This document shows positions 8,334 through 16,134 of a DNA stretch of 64,000 nucleotides, piece by piece. The notes beneath the pieces are model-generated. The model saw only the letters and a program-made list of their open reading frames with translations. It ran no database searches and was not told the origin of the DNA. This DNA comes from Bryobacteraceae bacterium (GTDB taxonomy: Bacteria > Acidobacteriota > Terriglobia > Bryobacterales > Bryobacteraceae). The position numbers and the translations under genes were made by a program. Location: positions 1-64,000 of the forward strand of contig JAICJH010000012.1 in the NCBI GenBank assembly GCA_025928545.1, written 5' to 3'. Each line of letters begins with the position of its first letter. Positions within the stretch are counted from its first letter, which is position 1.

Positions 8334-9598
8334 ACGATTTCGCCCCCTGTGACGGTTGCCACCGGACCACCTTTGAATTGTCGTCCGCTGAATGGCGAGT
8401 TACGGCTTTTCGAGAGAGATTGCCGGACGTCGAATGTCCAGGCCGTTGTCAGATCGAAGACGGTCACATCGCCCGGCGCCCCTGGGCTCAGAGTCCCGCG
8501 GTTCATCCGCAGCACGCTGGCAGGGCCTGTCGTGAACAGTTCGACCATGCGTTTCACAGTGATGTGGCCAGGATGTACGAGTTCGGAAAGCGTCAGGCCG
8601 ATGGCTGTTTCAAGGCCCGTGATGCCAAACGGGCAGCGTTCGAATTCCTGCATCTTCTCGTCGCCGGGATGCGGGGCATGATCGGTTGCGATGGCGTCCA
8701 CGGTGCCGTTGCGAATGCCTTCGATGATCGATTCGACATCACCCGAGCGGCGCAGCGGCGGCTTCATTTTGTAATTGCTGTCGTAGGAGCAAAGTTCCTG
8801 GTCGGTGATGGCAAAATGATGCGGAGTGACTTCGCAGGTGACGTTGACGCCGCGATTCCTGGCGAACGCGACCATGGCCATGGAACGCTGGGTGGATAGA
8901 TGTGCAACGTGAAAAGACGCGCCGGTAAGTTCGGCGAGGAGCAGATCGCGCGCCACCATGACATCTTCCGAAGCGGACGGAATTCCGCGCAGCCCGAGCC
9001 GCACCGATTCCGGGCCTTCATTCATATCGCCGCCCGCACTCAGATTGAGATCTTCGCAGTGGTCGATGACCGGAATATTCAGGGCGCGGGCCAGTTCCAT
9101 TGCCCTGCGCATGACGCGGGCGTTCATGACGGGACGGCCGTCGTCGGAGATCGCCACAATTCCGGCCTCATGCATAGAGCCGATGGCGGCGAGTTCTTCG
9201 CCCCTGCTGCCGAGCGTGATGGCGCCGATGGGGAACACGTTGACAGGCGCCACTTCGCGCGCGCGCTGCACGATGTAACTTGTTACGGTGGCGCTGTCGT
9301 TCACCGGATTCGTGTTCGGCATGCAGCAGATGGTGGTGAAACCTCCTGCCGCCGCCGCGCGTGCGCCGGTCTCAATGGTTTCGGCGTGTTCGATACCGGG
9401 CTCGCGCAGGTGCACGTGCATGTCGATGAAGCCAGGAGCCACAATGGAGCCGGTGGCATCGAAGACCGGAACGTTATCGGCGTGCAGTTCATGGCCGACT
9501 GCATAGACCTTGCCGTCGAGAATCAGGACGTCGGCCACAGCATCGAAGTTCAACGCGGGGTCGATTACGCGGCCGCCTTTAATATGCAGTGACTTCAT
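8318..9598 (-). CDS. pyrC: Dihydroorotase
   Basis: A 426-residue class I dihydroorotase, third step of UMP synthesis: cyclisation of carbamoyl-aspartate to dihydroorotate. The metal-binding motif DMHVHLREPG lies at about residues 58-67, with VIDHCED, VAHLST and the catalytic Asp in DAIATDHAPH. Length matches the family. It follows pyrB with a 4-bp stop/start overlap and overlaps the UPF0182 start by 16 bp. The pyrB-pyrC pairing suggests an ATCase-DHOase complex like that of Aquifex, but that is inference. Confidence 0.95.
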   Translation of the reverse strand: MKSLHIKGGRVIDPALNFDAVADVLILDGKVYAVGHELHADNVPVFDATGSIVAPGFIDMHVHLREPGIEHAETIETGARAAAAGGFTTICCMPNTNPVNDSATVTSYIVQRAREVAPVNVFPIGAITLGSRGEELAAIGSMHEAGIVAISDDGRPVMNARVMRRAMELARALNIPVIDHCEDLNLSAGGDMNEGPESVRLGLRGIPSASEDVMVARDLLLAELTGASFHVAHLSTQRSMAMVAFARNRGVNVTCEVTPHHFAITDQELCSYDSNYKMKPPLRRSGDVESIIEGIRNGTVDAIATDHAPHPGDEKMQEFERCPFGITGLETAIGLTLSELVHPGHITVKRMVELFTTGPASVLRMNRGTLSPGAPGDVTVFDLTTAWTFDVRQSLSKSRNSPFSGRQFKGGPVATVTGGEIVWKRE

Positions 9599-10530
9599 GC
9601 CAGTATCCGTTCGAGCACAGCCATCCTCACCGCCACGCCGTTTTCCACCTGATTCAGAATGGCCGAACGCTGGCTGTCAGCCACATCCGAACTCAACTCA
9701 CGGCCGCGATTGATGGGGCCGGGATGCATCACAATCACTTCGGGCCGCGCGAGCGCCAGATGCTCGAGCTGCAGGCCGAAGAAGCGGAAATACTCGCTCG
9801 CGGCCATAGGGGCTTCGTGCTGGCGTTCCAGTTGGACGCGCAGCATCATAATCACGTCGACGTCGCGAATCGCTTCCTTCATGTCGTAGGAAATTCGCAC
9901 GCCGGGCGCGAGTTGCGCCAGTTCAGTGGGCACAAGCGAAGGCGGACCGCAGAGCACGATATCGGCTCCGAACTTGGAGAGCAGATGAATATCCGAACGA
10001 GCCACGCGGCTATGCGCGATATCGCCGATGATGGCTACGCGCAGTTCTTCGAGCGACTTGCGGCGGTCGAGAATCGTGAGTGCGTCGAGAAGGCCCTGTG
10101 TAGGGTGTTCGTGCGTGCCATCGCCGGCGTTCACGATGGGAATCTGCAGGTGCCGCGCGAGAAAGTGGGGAGCGCCGGAAGCCGAATGCCGCATAACGAC
10201 CGCGTTCGGGCGCATGGCGACAAGAGTGTTGAGCGTGTCCACCAGGGACTCGCCTTTCGAGACGCTGGATTGCTGGGCGGCAATCGAAATCGTATCGGCG
10301 CCCAGCCGTTTCTCTGCAATTTCGAAGCTGACGCGCGTGCGGGTGGAGGCTTCGAAGAAAAGGTTGACGATGGTTTTGCCTTTGAGGCAATCGAGGCGGC
10401 GGTAGGTTTCGTTGGGGAGAGGTTGAAAAAAGCGTGCGCGGTCGAGAAGGGTCTGGATTTCGCCGCGGTCGAGACTCTCGATATCCAGCAGGCCTGCTGC
10501 GAGAGGAGATGAGGAGGATTTAGCCGGCAT
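9595..10530 (-). CDS. pyrB: Aspartate carbamoyltransferase catalytic subunit
   Basis: A 311-residue protein with the carbamoyl-phosphate motif FFEASTRTR near residue 57, the SxxKGES segment (SVSKGESLVDT), MRHSASGAPH, GDGTHEHPTQGLLDA and the aspartate-loop region VIMMLRVQLERQ. It condenses carbamoyl phosphate with aspartate, the committed step of pyrimidine synthesis, in the cytosol. No pyrI regulatory subunit is in the window. It begins 3 bp after pyrR stops and overlaps pyrC by 4 bp, so the three form one operon. Confidence 0.95.
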   Translation of the reverse strand: MPAKSSSSPLAAGLLDIESLDRGEIQTLLDRARFFQPLPNETYRRLDCLKGKTIVNLFFEASTRTRVSFEIAEKRLGADTISIAAQQSSVSKGESLVDTLNTLVAMRPNAVVMRHSASGAPHFLARHLQIPIVNAGDGTHEHPTQGLLDALTILDRRKSLEELRVAIIGDIAHSRVARSDIHLLSKFGADIVLCGPPSLVPTELAQLAPGVRISYDMKEAIRDVDVIMMLRVQLERQHEAPMAASEYFRFFGLQLEHLALARPEVIVMHPGPINRGRELSSDVADSQRSAILNQVENGVAVRMAVLERILA

Positions 10531-10533
10531 CTG

Positions 10534-11115
10534 TCAGGCGTTCGTTGCTTCTTCCGAATCAGGTAGCGACGCCGCTTCACACATCAGAACTTTTTCCACG
10601 CCGTCAATTTCCTGAAACTTCACTTCTATGATCTCAAGGTCCGTGGTCTGCACGGTGCGGCCGACGTATTGAGCTTCGATGGGCAGTTCGCGATGGCCGC
10701 GATCGATGAGCACGAGCAGTTGCACGATAGCGGGGCGGCCCTGATCGAAAAGCGCATCGAGCGCGGCGCGAATGGTGCGACCGGTGTAAAGCACGTCGTC
10801 CATCAGGATGATCTGGAGGCCTTCGACGGAGAAATTGATTTCGGTGCCGTTGTGCTGCGGTTTGACGCCGACGGTGCTGAGGTCGTCCCGATAGAGATTG
10901 ATGTCGAGGATCCCGACAGGAATATTGCGTTTTTCGAGCGCGGAAATTTTCGAGGCGAGGCGCTGGGCGAGCGGCACGCCACGACGGCGAATGCCGATAA
11001 AGGCCAGTTTATCGAGGTTTTTGGTCTTTTCGAGAACTTCGTGGGCGAGACGAACCATGGTGCGGTCGATCTCGGATGCGCTCATGAGCTGAGATTTAAC
11101 TTTTGTGAGGGCCAT
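10534..11115 (-). CDS. pyrR: PyrR bifunctional regulator/uracil phosphoribosyltransferase
   Basis: A 193-residue type I phosphoribosyltransferase. The PRPP loop is IILMDDVLYTGRTIRAALDAL; IGIRRRGVPLAQRLA and VQLLVLIDRGHRELPIEAQYVGR are also typical of PyrR, which in Bacillus regulates pyr transcription by binding an attenuator and has UPRTase activity. The start is placed at the ATG at 11115 because TACAAT lies 7 nt upstream; a frame extension of 17 residues to 11166 looks non-coding, and a further internal ATG lies at 11085. With this start there is no leader in which an attenuator could form. Confidence 0.9.
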   Translation of the reverse strand: MALTKVKSQLMSASEIDRTMVRLAHEVLEKTKNLDKLAFIGIRRRGVPLAQRLASKISALEKRNIPVGILDINLYRDDLSTVGVKPQHNGTEINFSVEGLQIILMDDVLYTGRTIRAALDALFDQGRPAIVQLLVLIDRGHRELPIEAQYVGRTVQTTDLEIIEVKFQEIDGVEKVLMCEAASLPDSEEATNA

Positions 11116-11122
11116 CGAAGGG

Positions 11123-11128
11123 ATTGTA
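11123..11128 (-). promoter_or_regulatory. -10 box of the pyr operon
   Basis: TACAAT on the minus strand, 7 nt before the pyrR ATG at 11115. No good -35 hexamer is seen at standard spacing. Transcription would start at the initiation codon. Confidence 0.45.
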
Positions 11129-11202
11129 GCGCACGGGTTTTGCCTGGATGCGGTTGGCAAATGCACGATGTTTAACGTATGAGAGTTGGCCAGAAGCCTG
11201 GT

Positions 11203-11792
11203 TCAAGCCGATGACGCGGTATTGGGCAGGAATGCGGTCAGCGCATCGGCGACCCATTGCGGTTCGTCGGGGCCACGCCAGACAACGATTCCGTCCTGAA
11301 CGTGCAAAACCCTTCGCGGTCCGGAACCTGAATTGTCGTAGACTACGGCCTCGTGCGCCAATTGCAGCGCGACAGGCAGGTTCGAGAGACTGCGCTCATA
11401 TCGCCTGCGGACGTCATCCTCCGGAACATCGTGTCCGCCGGTTGCCACACGTTCGCGCACGCGCTCGATATTCCAGTCGGAATTTTCAACACAGACATAA
11501 ACGAGACGGACAAAAAAGCCGCGCTCTCGCGCACGGCGCATCGTTTCAGAATGCTGACGCTCGAAAGCGTCGTTTCAACAGCAAAGCTCTGCCCGTCGCG
11601 AAGGTATAGGCGCGTCCGTTGGACTACCTCGCGGGCAGCATCGATAGAGGCTGCGCGAAGATCCGTCGGATTTAAGCGCTTTGCAACCGCGTCGGGATCG
11701 AGAAGATGCGCCCGGCCTTCGAACTCCAGTTTTCGGGTGAAGGTGCTTTTTCCCGAACCGTTCGGTCCGCCAATTACTGTGAGGACAGGCAC
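11203..11792 (-). pseudogene. Zeta-toxin-like P-loop kinase, frameshifted
   Basis: Two overlapping minus-strand frames together make one zeta-family protein. The first, from 11792, carries the Walker A GGPNGSGKST, LLDPDAVAKRL, AAREVVQRT and FAVETTLSSVSILKR. Homology then continues in the other frame from 11541: MRRARERGFFVRLVYVCVE, then RVRERVATGGHDVPEDDVRRRYERSL and YDNSGSGPRRVL. The switch falls at an Arg codon next to the ATG at 11541 and fits loss of one base. Zeta toxins phosphorylate UDP-N-acetylglucosamine or similar substrates and block wall synthesis. A frozen frameshift, a sequencing error or programmed shifting are all possible; the first 84 codons alone would lack the substrate and C-terminal parts. 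Confidence 0.75.
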
Positions 11793-11795
11793 GCG

Positions 11796-12032
11796 TTATG
11801 CGGCGCTTCGGCCGAGTTCACGCAACACTTCATAGTGATGGTCGCGCGAGCCGCCCGGAATGAAACGAATCTCAAAAATCCTGCCGTCAGGCCGCTCCAT
11901 AACGTCCCGGCCGCTGGCCGAGTCGCGATAGAAGAGCGGAACACCCGCCGCCAGCGTTTCTTTCCGTGCCTGCGCCACGGCAGCTTTAACTGTCAGATCG
12001 AACGTCTCGTCAAACATGTCAGCGTTTGCCAT
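11796..12032 (-). CDS. Small protein paired with the zeta-like toxin (probable antitoxin)
   Basis: A 78-residue acidic-then-basic protein ending 3 bp before the toxin start. It begins MANADMFDETFDLTVKAAVAQARKETLAAG and contains PLFYRDSASGRDVMERPDGRIFEIRFIPG, a small alpha/beta-like region. Position and size fit the antitoxin that precedes chromosomal zeta toxins; sequence alone does not prove it. AGAGG lies 5 nt before the ATG, and TATGAT at about 20 nt upstream could be the -10 of the pair. Because the toxin is disrupted, the antitoxin may now be unconstrained. Confidence 0.55.
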   Translation of the reverse strand: MANADMFDETFDLTVKAAVAQARKETLAAGVPLFYRDSASGRDVMERPDGRIFEIRFIPGGSRDHHYEVLRELGRSAA

Positions 12033-12062
12033 AAGCGCCTCTGCTCTCCAATCATAGCGCGA

Positions 12063-13904
12063 TCAGACGTCTTTTACATTCGCGCGCGTTCCGAAGGGCA
12101 GGCGCAAATCCAGCACACGTTCGCGGTGCCTCTCTTCATTCAGATTGCGCACGCGGGCGTGGAGGAGATCGTACAGCGAAACCATGCCGGCCAGTTTCCC
12201 ACTCTCCCGGTCAACGACGGGCATGCGGGTCAGTCCTGTTTCCGCCATCCTGAAAACCACAACACGCAGCGGCTCATCCGGATGGGATACGACAGGTTGG
12301 CGCAGGACATCGGCGAGGGTCCCGGAAGCGGGCGATTCGATCAGCGCGCGCAATTGTTTGCGGGTCACGACACCCTTGACGTGCCTGTCCGCGTTCACTA
12401 CGGGATAAAGATGTTGCCCTCGCTGTGCAGGTTCACGGACCAGGGTATGGCGCAGATCTTCGAGCGTTGCTTCCGCGGGAAGGGCTACCACTTTCGTGCG
12501 CATCACTTCGCGGACGAAGAGAATCTCCAGCGGATCGGTCGCGTACTCGCGCGTGATGTGGAATCCGCGACGCGCTACCTTTTCGGTCAGGATGGAGCGC
12601 TTCAGCAGCAGCACGGTGGTGGTGTGCGCGAGCATCGCCGCTACGAGCAGAGGCAGCAGCATGTTCACGTCATGGGTGAGTTCGAAGGCGAACAGAATCG
12701 CAGTGAACGGCGCGCGCATGGTGCCTCCCAGGATCGCGGCCATGCTGACCAGGGGCCAGAATCCCGCGCCTTCGTTGGGGAGAAACATGGCGTCGATGCC
12801 TCCCAACGCCGCGCCCATCATGAGCAGCGGAGCCAGCACGCCACCGGAAGTTCCGGAGCCGAGCGAGATTACCCAGATGGCGGATTTCACCAGCAGCACC
12901 CCGGCGATGAAAGCGCGCGGCGCCTCACCCTGGAGCAAAGTCTGAATCGTGTCGTAGCCCACGCCGAGCGCCTGCGGGAAGAGCAGGCCGCCCAGTCCAA
13001 TGGCCACGCCGCCGATGGCGGGCCACCACATCCAGTGAATGGGAAGCTTCATGAAAGAGTCTTCGGCGGCATAGACGCCCAGCGTCAGCAGAGAAGAGAG
13101 GCCGCCTGCGAGCAGGCCGGCGATCACGCAGCCAAGCAGGCCCTGCGGACCGATGAAGATGGCATGATGCGGCACAGGGAACAACGGGCCCAGTCCCAGA
13201 ATGTAGCGCCGCGCGGCACCGGCAGTGGCGCTGGCGAGAGCCACGGGGATGGCACTGCGCGGCTTCCATTCGAACAACAGAAGTTCCACGGCGAGCAGCA
13301 CTGCCGCCACAGGCGTCGCAAACGTTGCCGACATACCGGCGGCCGCGCCCGCTACCAGCAGTGTTTTGCGTTCGGCTGCCGTCAGGTGGAAGAGTTGCGA
13401 GACGATGGAGCCGATCGCGCCGCCGGTCATGATGATGGGACCTTCCGCGCCGAACGGACCGCCGGAACCGATGGAAATCGCCGCCGAAAGCGGTTTCAGG
13501 ATCGCGAGCCGCGGCTGCACTTTGCTGCCGTTGATCAGGATCGATTCCAGGGCTTCGGGGATTCCGTGGCCCCGAATGCGTTCGGAACCGTAGCGAGCCA
13601 TCACGCCGATGATCAAACCGCCGGCGACCGGTATGAGAACTGCGAACCAGCCCAGATGATTGCCGGCCGGCGAGACCAGCGCGGTGCTGGCGCGGCCGAA
13701 GTAGAACACATTCGTGAAAAACGCGATCAGCCAGAGAAGTGCCCAGGCGACCACCGTGCTCACTAATCCGATCCCGATCGCGATCAGCGAAATGGGAATC
13801 ACGCGGGCAGTTGTTGTGAAGTCGCCCAATGTTTCAGTTGCGCTGTTGTGGCGGCTGCCGTTGTGGGCGCTGTCGATGTTGGTGCGGTTCTTGTGCATGC
13901 TCAT
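12063..13904 (-). CDS. ClC-family chloride channel/transporter with CBS domains
   Basis: A 613-residue protein with about ten membrane helices in residues 35-450 and two CBS domains at about 465-600 (VVALPAEATLEDLRHTL, VSHPDEPLRVVVFRMAETG, RMPVVDRESGKLAGMVSLYDLL). The ion-pathway motifs are GHGIPE (GSGIPE in E. coli ClcA), GAEGPI carrying the gating Glu, and GSGTSGGVLAPLLM. It should move chloride or another anion, with CBS domains sensing nucleotides. It starts inside the MarR-type gene (4-bp ATGA overlap) and is probably controlled by it. Confidence 0.9.
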   Translation of the reverse strand: MSMHKNRTNIDSAHNGSRHNSATETLGDFTTTARVIPISLIAIGIGLVSTVVAWALLWLIAFFTNVFYFGRASTALVSPAGNHLGWFAVLIPVAGGLIIGVMARYGSERIRGHGIPEALESILINGSKVQPRLAILKPLSAAISIGSGGPFGAEGPIIMTGGAIGSIVSQLFHLTAAERKTLLVAGAAAGMSATFATPVAAVLLAVELLLFEWKPRSAIPVALASATAGAARRYILGLGPLFPVPHHAIFIGPQGLLGCVIAGLLAGGLSSLLTLGVYAAEDSFMKLPIHWMWWPAIGGVAIGLGGLLFPQALGVGYDTIQTLLQGEAPRAFIAGVLLVKSAIWVISLGSGTSGGVLAPLLMMGAALGGIDAMFLPNEGAGFWPLVSMAAILGGTMRAPFTAILFAFELTHDVNMLLPLLVAAMLAHTTTVLLLKRSILTEKVARRGFHITREYATDPLEILFVREVMRTKVVALPAEATLEDLRHTLVREPAQRGQHLYPVVNADRHVKGVVTRKQLRALIESPASGTLADVLRQPVVSHPDEPLRVVVFRMAETGLTRMPVVDRESGKLAGMVSLYDLLHARVRNLNEERHRERVLDLRLPFGTRANVKDV

Positions 13905-14341
13905 GATGCTTTGGCTCTCCGGGCTTCCCGCAGAACGGATTGCAGTGCGCGGGCGAGTTCGGGTCCCGACCGCTCCAGTTCGGCGCGGTGCGCCAAGGCT
14001 AGTTTGCGCAGGGTCGCGCGGCCGGCGGGTGTCAGGCGAATCCAGACCTCGCGCTTGTCTTCGACAGCCGCATGTCTGGCGATGGCGCCGGATTTTTCCA
14101 GCCGATTAATCAGTTCCACCGCGCTGTGATGCTGGATAAAAAGGCGTCCGGCCAGTTCCCGGATTGTGGGGTTGACGCCCGGGGGCAAGCCTCTCACGGC
14201 CAGCAACAGCTGATGCTGCCCTGCTTCGATGCCATATTCTTTGGCGGTGGTTTCGCTGAAGTGGAGAAAACTCCGGATTTGGCGGCGAAACTCCGCCAGT
14301 TCAAGATATTCGTCGGGAGAAAGGTCGGTTGCCGTAGCCAT
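13901..14341 (-). CDS. MarR family transcriptional regulator
   Basis: A 146-residue winged-helix protein. Residues 45-105 hold the helix-turn-helix and wing: NPTIRELAGRLFIQHHSAVELINRLEKSGAIARHAAVEDKREVWIRLTPAG is the MarR block, including the conserved DxRxxxxxLT wing as DKREVWIRLT. MarR proteins bind palindromes near their own promoter and release them on ligand binding. A perfect 7+7 bp inverted repeat sits directly upstream of the start. It overlaps the ClC gene by 4 bp, so the transporter is the obvious co-regulated target. Confidence 0.85.
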   Translation of the reverse strand: MATATDLSPDEYLELAEFRRQIRSFLHFSETTAKEYGIEAGQHQLLLAVRGLPPGVNPTIRELAGRLFIQHHSAVELINRLEKSGAIARHAAVEDKREVWIRLTPAGRATLRKLALAHRAELERSGPELARALQSVLREARRAKAS

Positions 14342-14347
14342 CTATTA

Positions 14348-14364
14348 ATATCGTATCACGATAT
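14348..14364. promoter_or_regulatory. Probable MarR operator overlapping the -10 box
   Basis: ATATCGT-ATC-ACGATAT is a perfect 7-bp inverted repeat with a 3-bp centre, the 17-bp size usual for MarR sites. It covers the minus-strand TACGAT (14350-14355), which lies 8 nt before the MarR ATG. A bound dimer would block RNA polymerase, giving autorepression of the regulator and the ClC gene. Confidence 0.6.
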
Positions 14365-14405
14365 AATTTGCGAGCCCCGCGGGTTTGATTGAACTGTTCA
14401 GGATT

Positions 14406-15194
14406 TCATTCAGGCAAGCGTGCGACTACGGCACCGAGGGAGAGCGTTTGCCTTCTTAGTTCCGTGCCGGTCCAGGCGCTGTAGCGATGCCGCGCCTGCG
14501 CGACTTCGGCGGGGGCGCAGAATCCAGCCGCGGCAATCTGGTCTCCCACCGCGTCAATCACTTCCGTCCAGATGCCGGAACGCTCGGTAAAATCCGCATC
14601 CCCGCGCTCGGTAATCTCATTCTGAGAATGGAATTCGACCCCCGTCAGTTCGGTATTCCGGCACATCGCTGGCAGGTGGGCGGCGAGAGCGTTATCCCAT
14701 CCGTTGGCGCAGCGCCATGCGAGGAAGGCTCGATAGAAAAGCTGGAATTCCGGTGGAGGTTCGGGCAGCCACTCATTAGTTTCGTGGCTGTAGTCCAGCA
14801 CGACGAGAAGCCCCGCCGGCTTCGCCGCCAGCTTCATCGACAGCAGGGCGCGTTCCGGCTCTGAAATCCATTGCAGGGTTCTTGCCGCCGTCACGATATC
14901 GAATTGTGCGCGGAACGGCAGACTCGTGGCATCCCCGCGTTCGAAAGTCAGATTGGCCAGCCCGCGGTGCTCTTGTCTCGCGAATCCGAGGTGCCCCTCG
15001 TCGCGGTCGAGCCCAACGACGTAGCCATCCGGTCCAACGGCGCGGGCGATTCCCGCGGTAATCGCGCCAATGCCACAACCCACGTCCAGCACCGAAAGGC
15101 CCGGCCGAAGGAGAGTGGAGAGAATCCTGTGATTTTTCTGAAGAGTCCGGCGGCCCAGAATTTTCGGATCGGCCCGATGCGATTGCGCGCTCAC
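14406..15194 (-). CDS. Class I SAM-dependent methyltransferase
   Basis: A 262-residue methyltransferase. The SAM-binding motif I is VLDVGCGIGAITAGIA at about residues 35-50, followed by GYVVGLDRDEGHLGFAR (acidic residue contacting the ribose), FERGDATSLPF and DIVTAARTLQWISEPERAL. This is the Methyltransf_11/25 type; the substrate cannot be inferred. The start is GTG at 15194. It begins 12 bp after the DinB gene stops, so the two are probably cotranscribed; the MarR gene downstream has its own promoter. Confidence 0.8.
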   Translation of the reverse strand: MSAQSHRADPKILGRRTLQKNHRILSTLLRPGLSVLDVGCGIGAITAGIARAVGPDGYVVGLDRDEGHLGFARQEHRGLANLTFERGDATSLPFRAQFDIVTAARTLQWISEPERALLSMKLAAKPAGLLVVLDYSHETNEWLPEPPPEFQLFYRAFLAWRCANGWDNALAAHLPAMCRNTELTGVEFHSQNEITERGDADFTERSGIWTEVIDAVGDQIAAAGFCAPAEVAQARHRYSAWTGTELRRQTLSLGAVVARLPE

Positions 15195-15206
15195 TCTTGC
15201 GGGGCG

Positions 15207-15755
15207 TTACTGGCTGGCCGGGGGCACGATTCCGTTCATGCGGGCGTATTCCACCATCTGACCGTAATGGTCGAACGTGTGGGCAGACAGCTCACCTGCG
15301 GAATCCACGCGGGTTCGTTTGCCTTTGGCATCGAACGGGTCCACCGTCTGCTGCATCAGGTTGGCGTTGGTCAGCGTGGCCACCGCTTTATGCGCATGCG
15401 CAAACGCGCTTTTGACATATTCCACTATCCGATCCTTGCCCGTGATATTCTCCGGTCCATTCTCGTGAGGCGTGGGTGCTGGTGCTTTCTCGCCCAGCAA
15501 CGCCGCAGACACTTCATTCAGGACGAAGGCAACGTGCATTGCCTGTTGCGCGAAGGTCCGGACTCCGTCGAATTTCCCGGCGGTGGGTGCGAAGTTGAAC
15601 TTATCGGCCGGCATGGCTTCCACCAGCGAGACAAATTCTTTTTCAGTGCCGGTCAGTGTCTTGTCGAAGACCTGACTGGCGGTGGGAGCGGCGTCGGCGG
15701 CTAAAAGGGCCGATGCGCAAAGCGATGCGGCGCAAAAAATGCGAAGAACGAGCAT
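15207..15755 (-). CDS. DinB family protein, secreted
   Basis: A 182-residue protein with a signal peptide (residues 1-22, CASALLAADAAPT). The DinB four-helix metal-binding fold is suggested by EKEFVSLVEAMPADKFNFAPTAG, FAQQAMHVAFVLNEVS and ELSAHTFDHYGQMVEYARMNGIVPP; the His in QAMH and in HTFDHYGQ are the expected metal ligands. DinB/YfiT-type proteins are often thiol- or metal-dependent enzymes of unknown substrate. A minus-strand TACACT (15763-15768) lies exactly 7 nt before the ATG with no Shine-Dalgarno. Confidence 0.8.
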   Translation of the reverse strand: MLVLRIFCAASLCASALLAADAAPTASQVFDKTLTGTEKEFVSLVEAMPADKFNFAPTAGKFDGVRTFAQQAMHVAFVLNEVSAALLGEKAPAPTPHENGPENITGKDRIVEYVKSAFAHAHKAVATLTNANLMQQTVDPFDAKGKRTRVDSAGELSAHTFDHYGQMVEYARMNGIVPPASQ

Positions 15756-15762
15756 AGGATTC

Positions 15763-15768
15763 AGTGTA
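15763..15768 (-). promoter_or_regulatory. -10 box of the DinB gene
   Basis: TACACT on the minus strand, 7 nt before the ATG at 15755; part of the leaderless pattern. Confidence 0.45.
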
Positions 15769-15806
15769 GACCAAAAAACCGATGCCGGATAAACCGCGAC
15801 CTTCAG

Positions 15807-16043
15807 CTATTTGTGAAGTTGGTGGTGGTGGGCAGGCTCCTTCACCGACGAATTCGCGTTGGCCCGTTGGAGCGAGGCCTGCAGGTTATCTAATTGCCGG
15901 CTAAACGTTGCCGGACAGACGACCAGGCCAGTGTACAACTCCGGTGAATTCGTACCGGCCGAGTTTGTTTTCGCCGATTCCACAGAGCGCTTCATGTCCT
16001 GCCTGATCTCACGAAGCCGGATTGCCATGGCCGAGTAGTTCAT
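15807..16043 (-). CDS. Hypothetical small protein
   Basis: A 78-residue reading frame from the ATG at 16043; a TTG two codons upstream is the alternative. No family is recognised. The N-terminal half looks helical and charged (AIRLREIRQDMKRSVESAK), a single Cys lies mid-protein, and the C-terminus is His-rich (AHHHQLHK). It fills the gap between the DinB and acyl-CoA dehydrogenase genes. There is no clear Shine-Dalgarno, so it may not be a real gene. Confidence 0.3.
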   Translation of the reverse strand: MNYSAMAIRLREIRQDMKRSVESAKTNSAGTNSPELYTGLVVCPATFSRQLDNLQASLQRANANSSVKEPAHHHQLHK

Positions 16044-16134
16044 GTTCAACGTATCGGTCGGATGCAGGAAGACTTGAGCCGGCCGCCATGTTTTCTTTGT
16101 TTACTCCGGCTATGGCGGCTAAACTAAGTCTGCT

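Noticed and set aside
11706-13766. 686-codon plus-strand reading frame
   Set aside because: It is antisense to the ClC gene, whose protein has all family motifs; the frame is His/Gln/Arg-rich with no domain, as expected for the complement of a G+C-rich gene.
12063-13904. Unusual GHGIPE ion-filter motif in the ClC protein
   Set aside because: Histidine at this position is familiar from other bacterial ClC proteins with CBS domains, so it is not novel.
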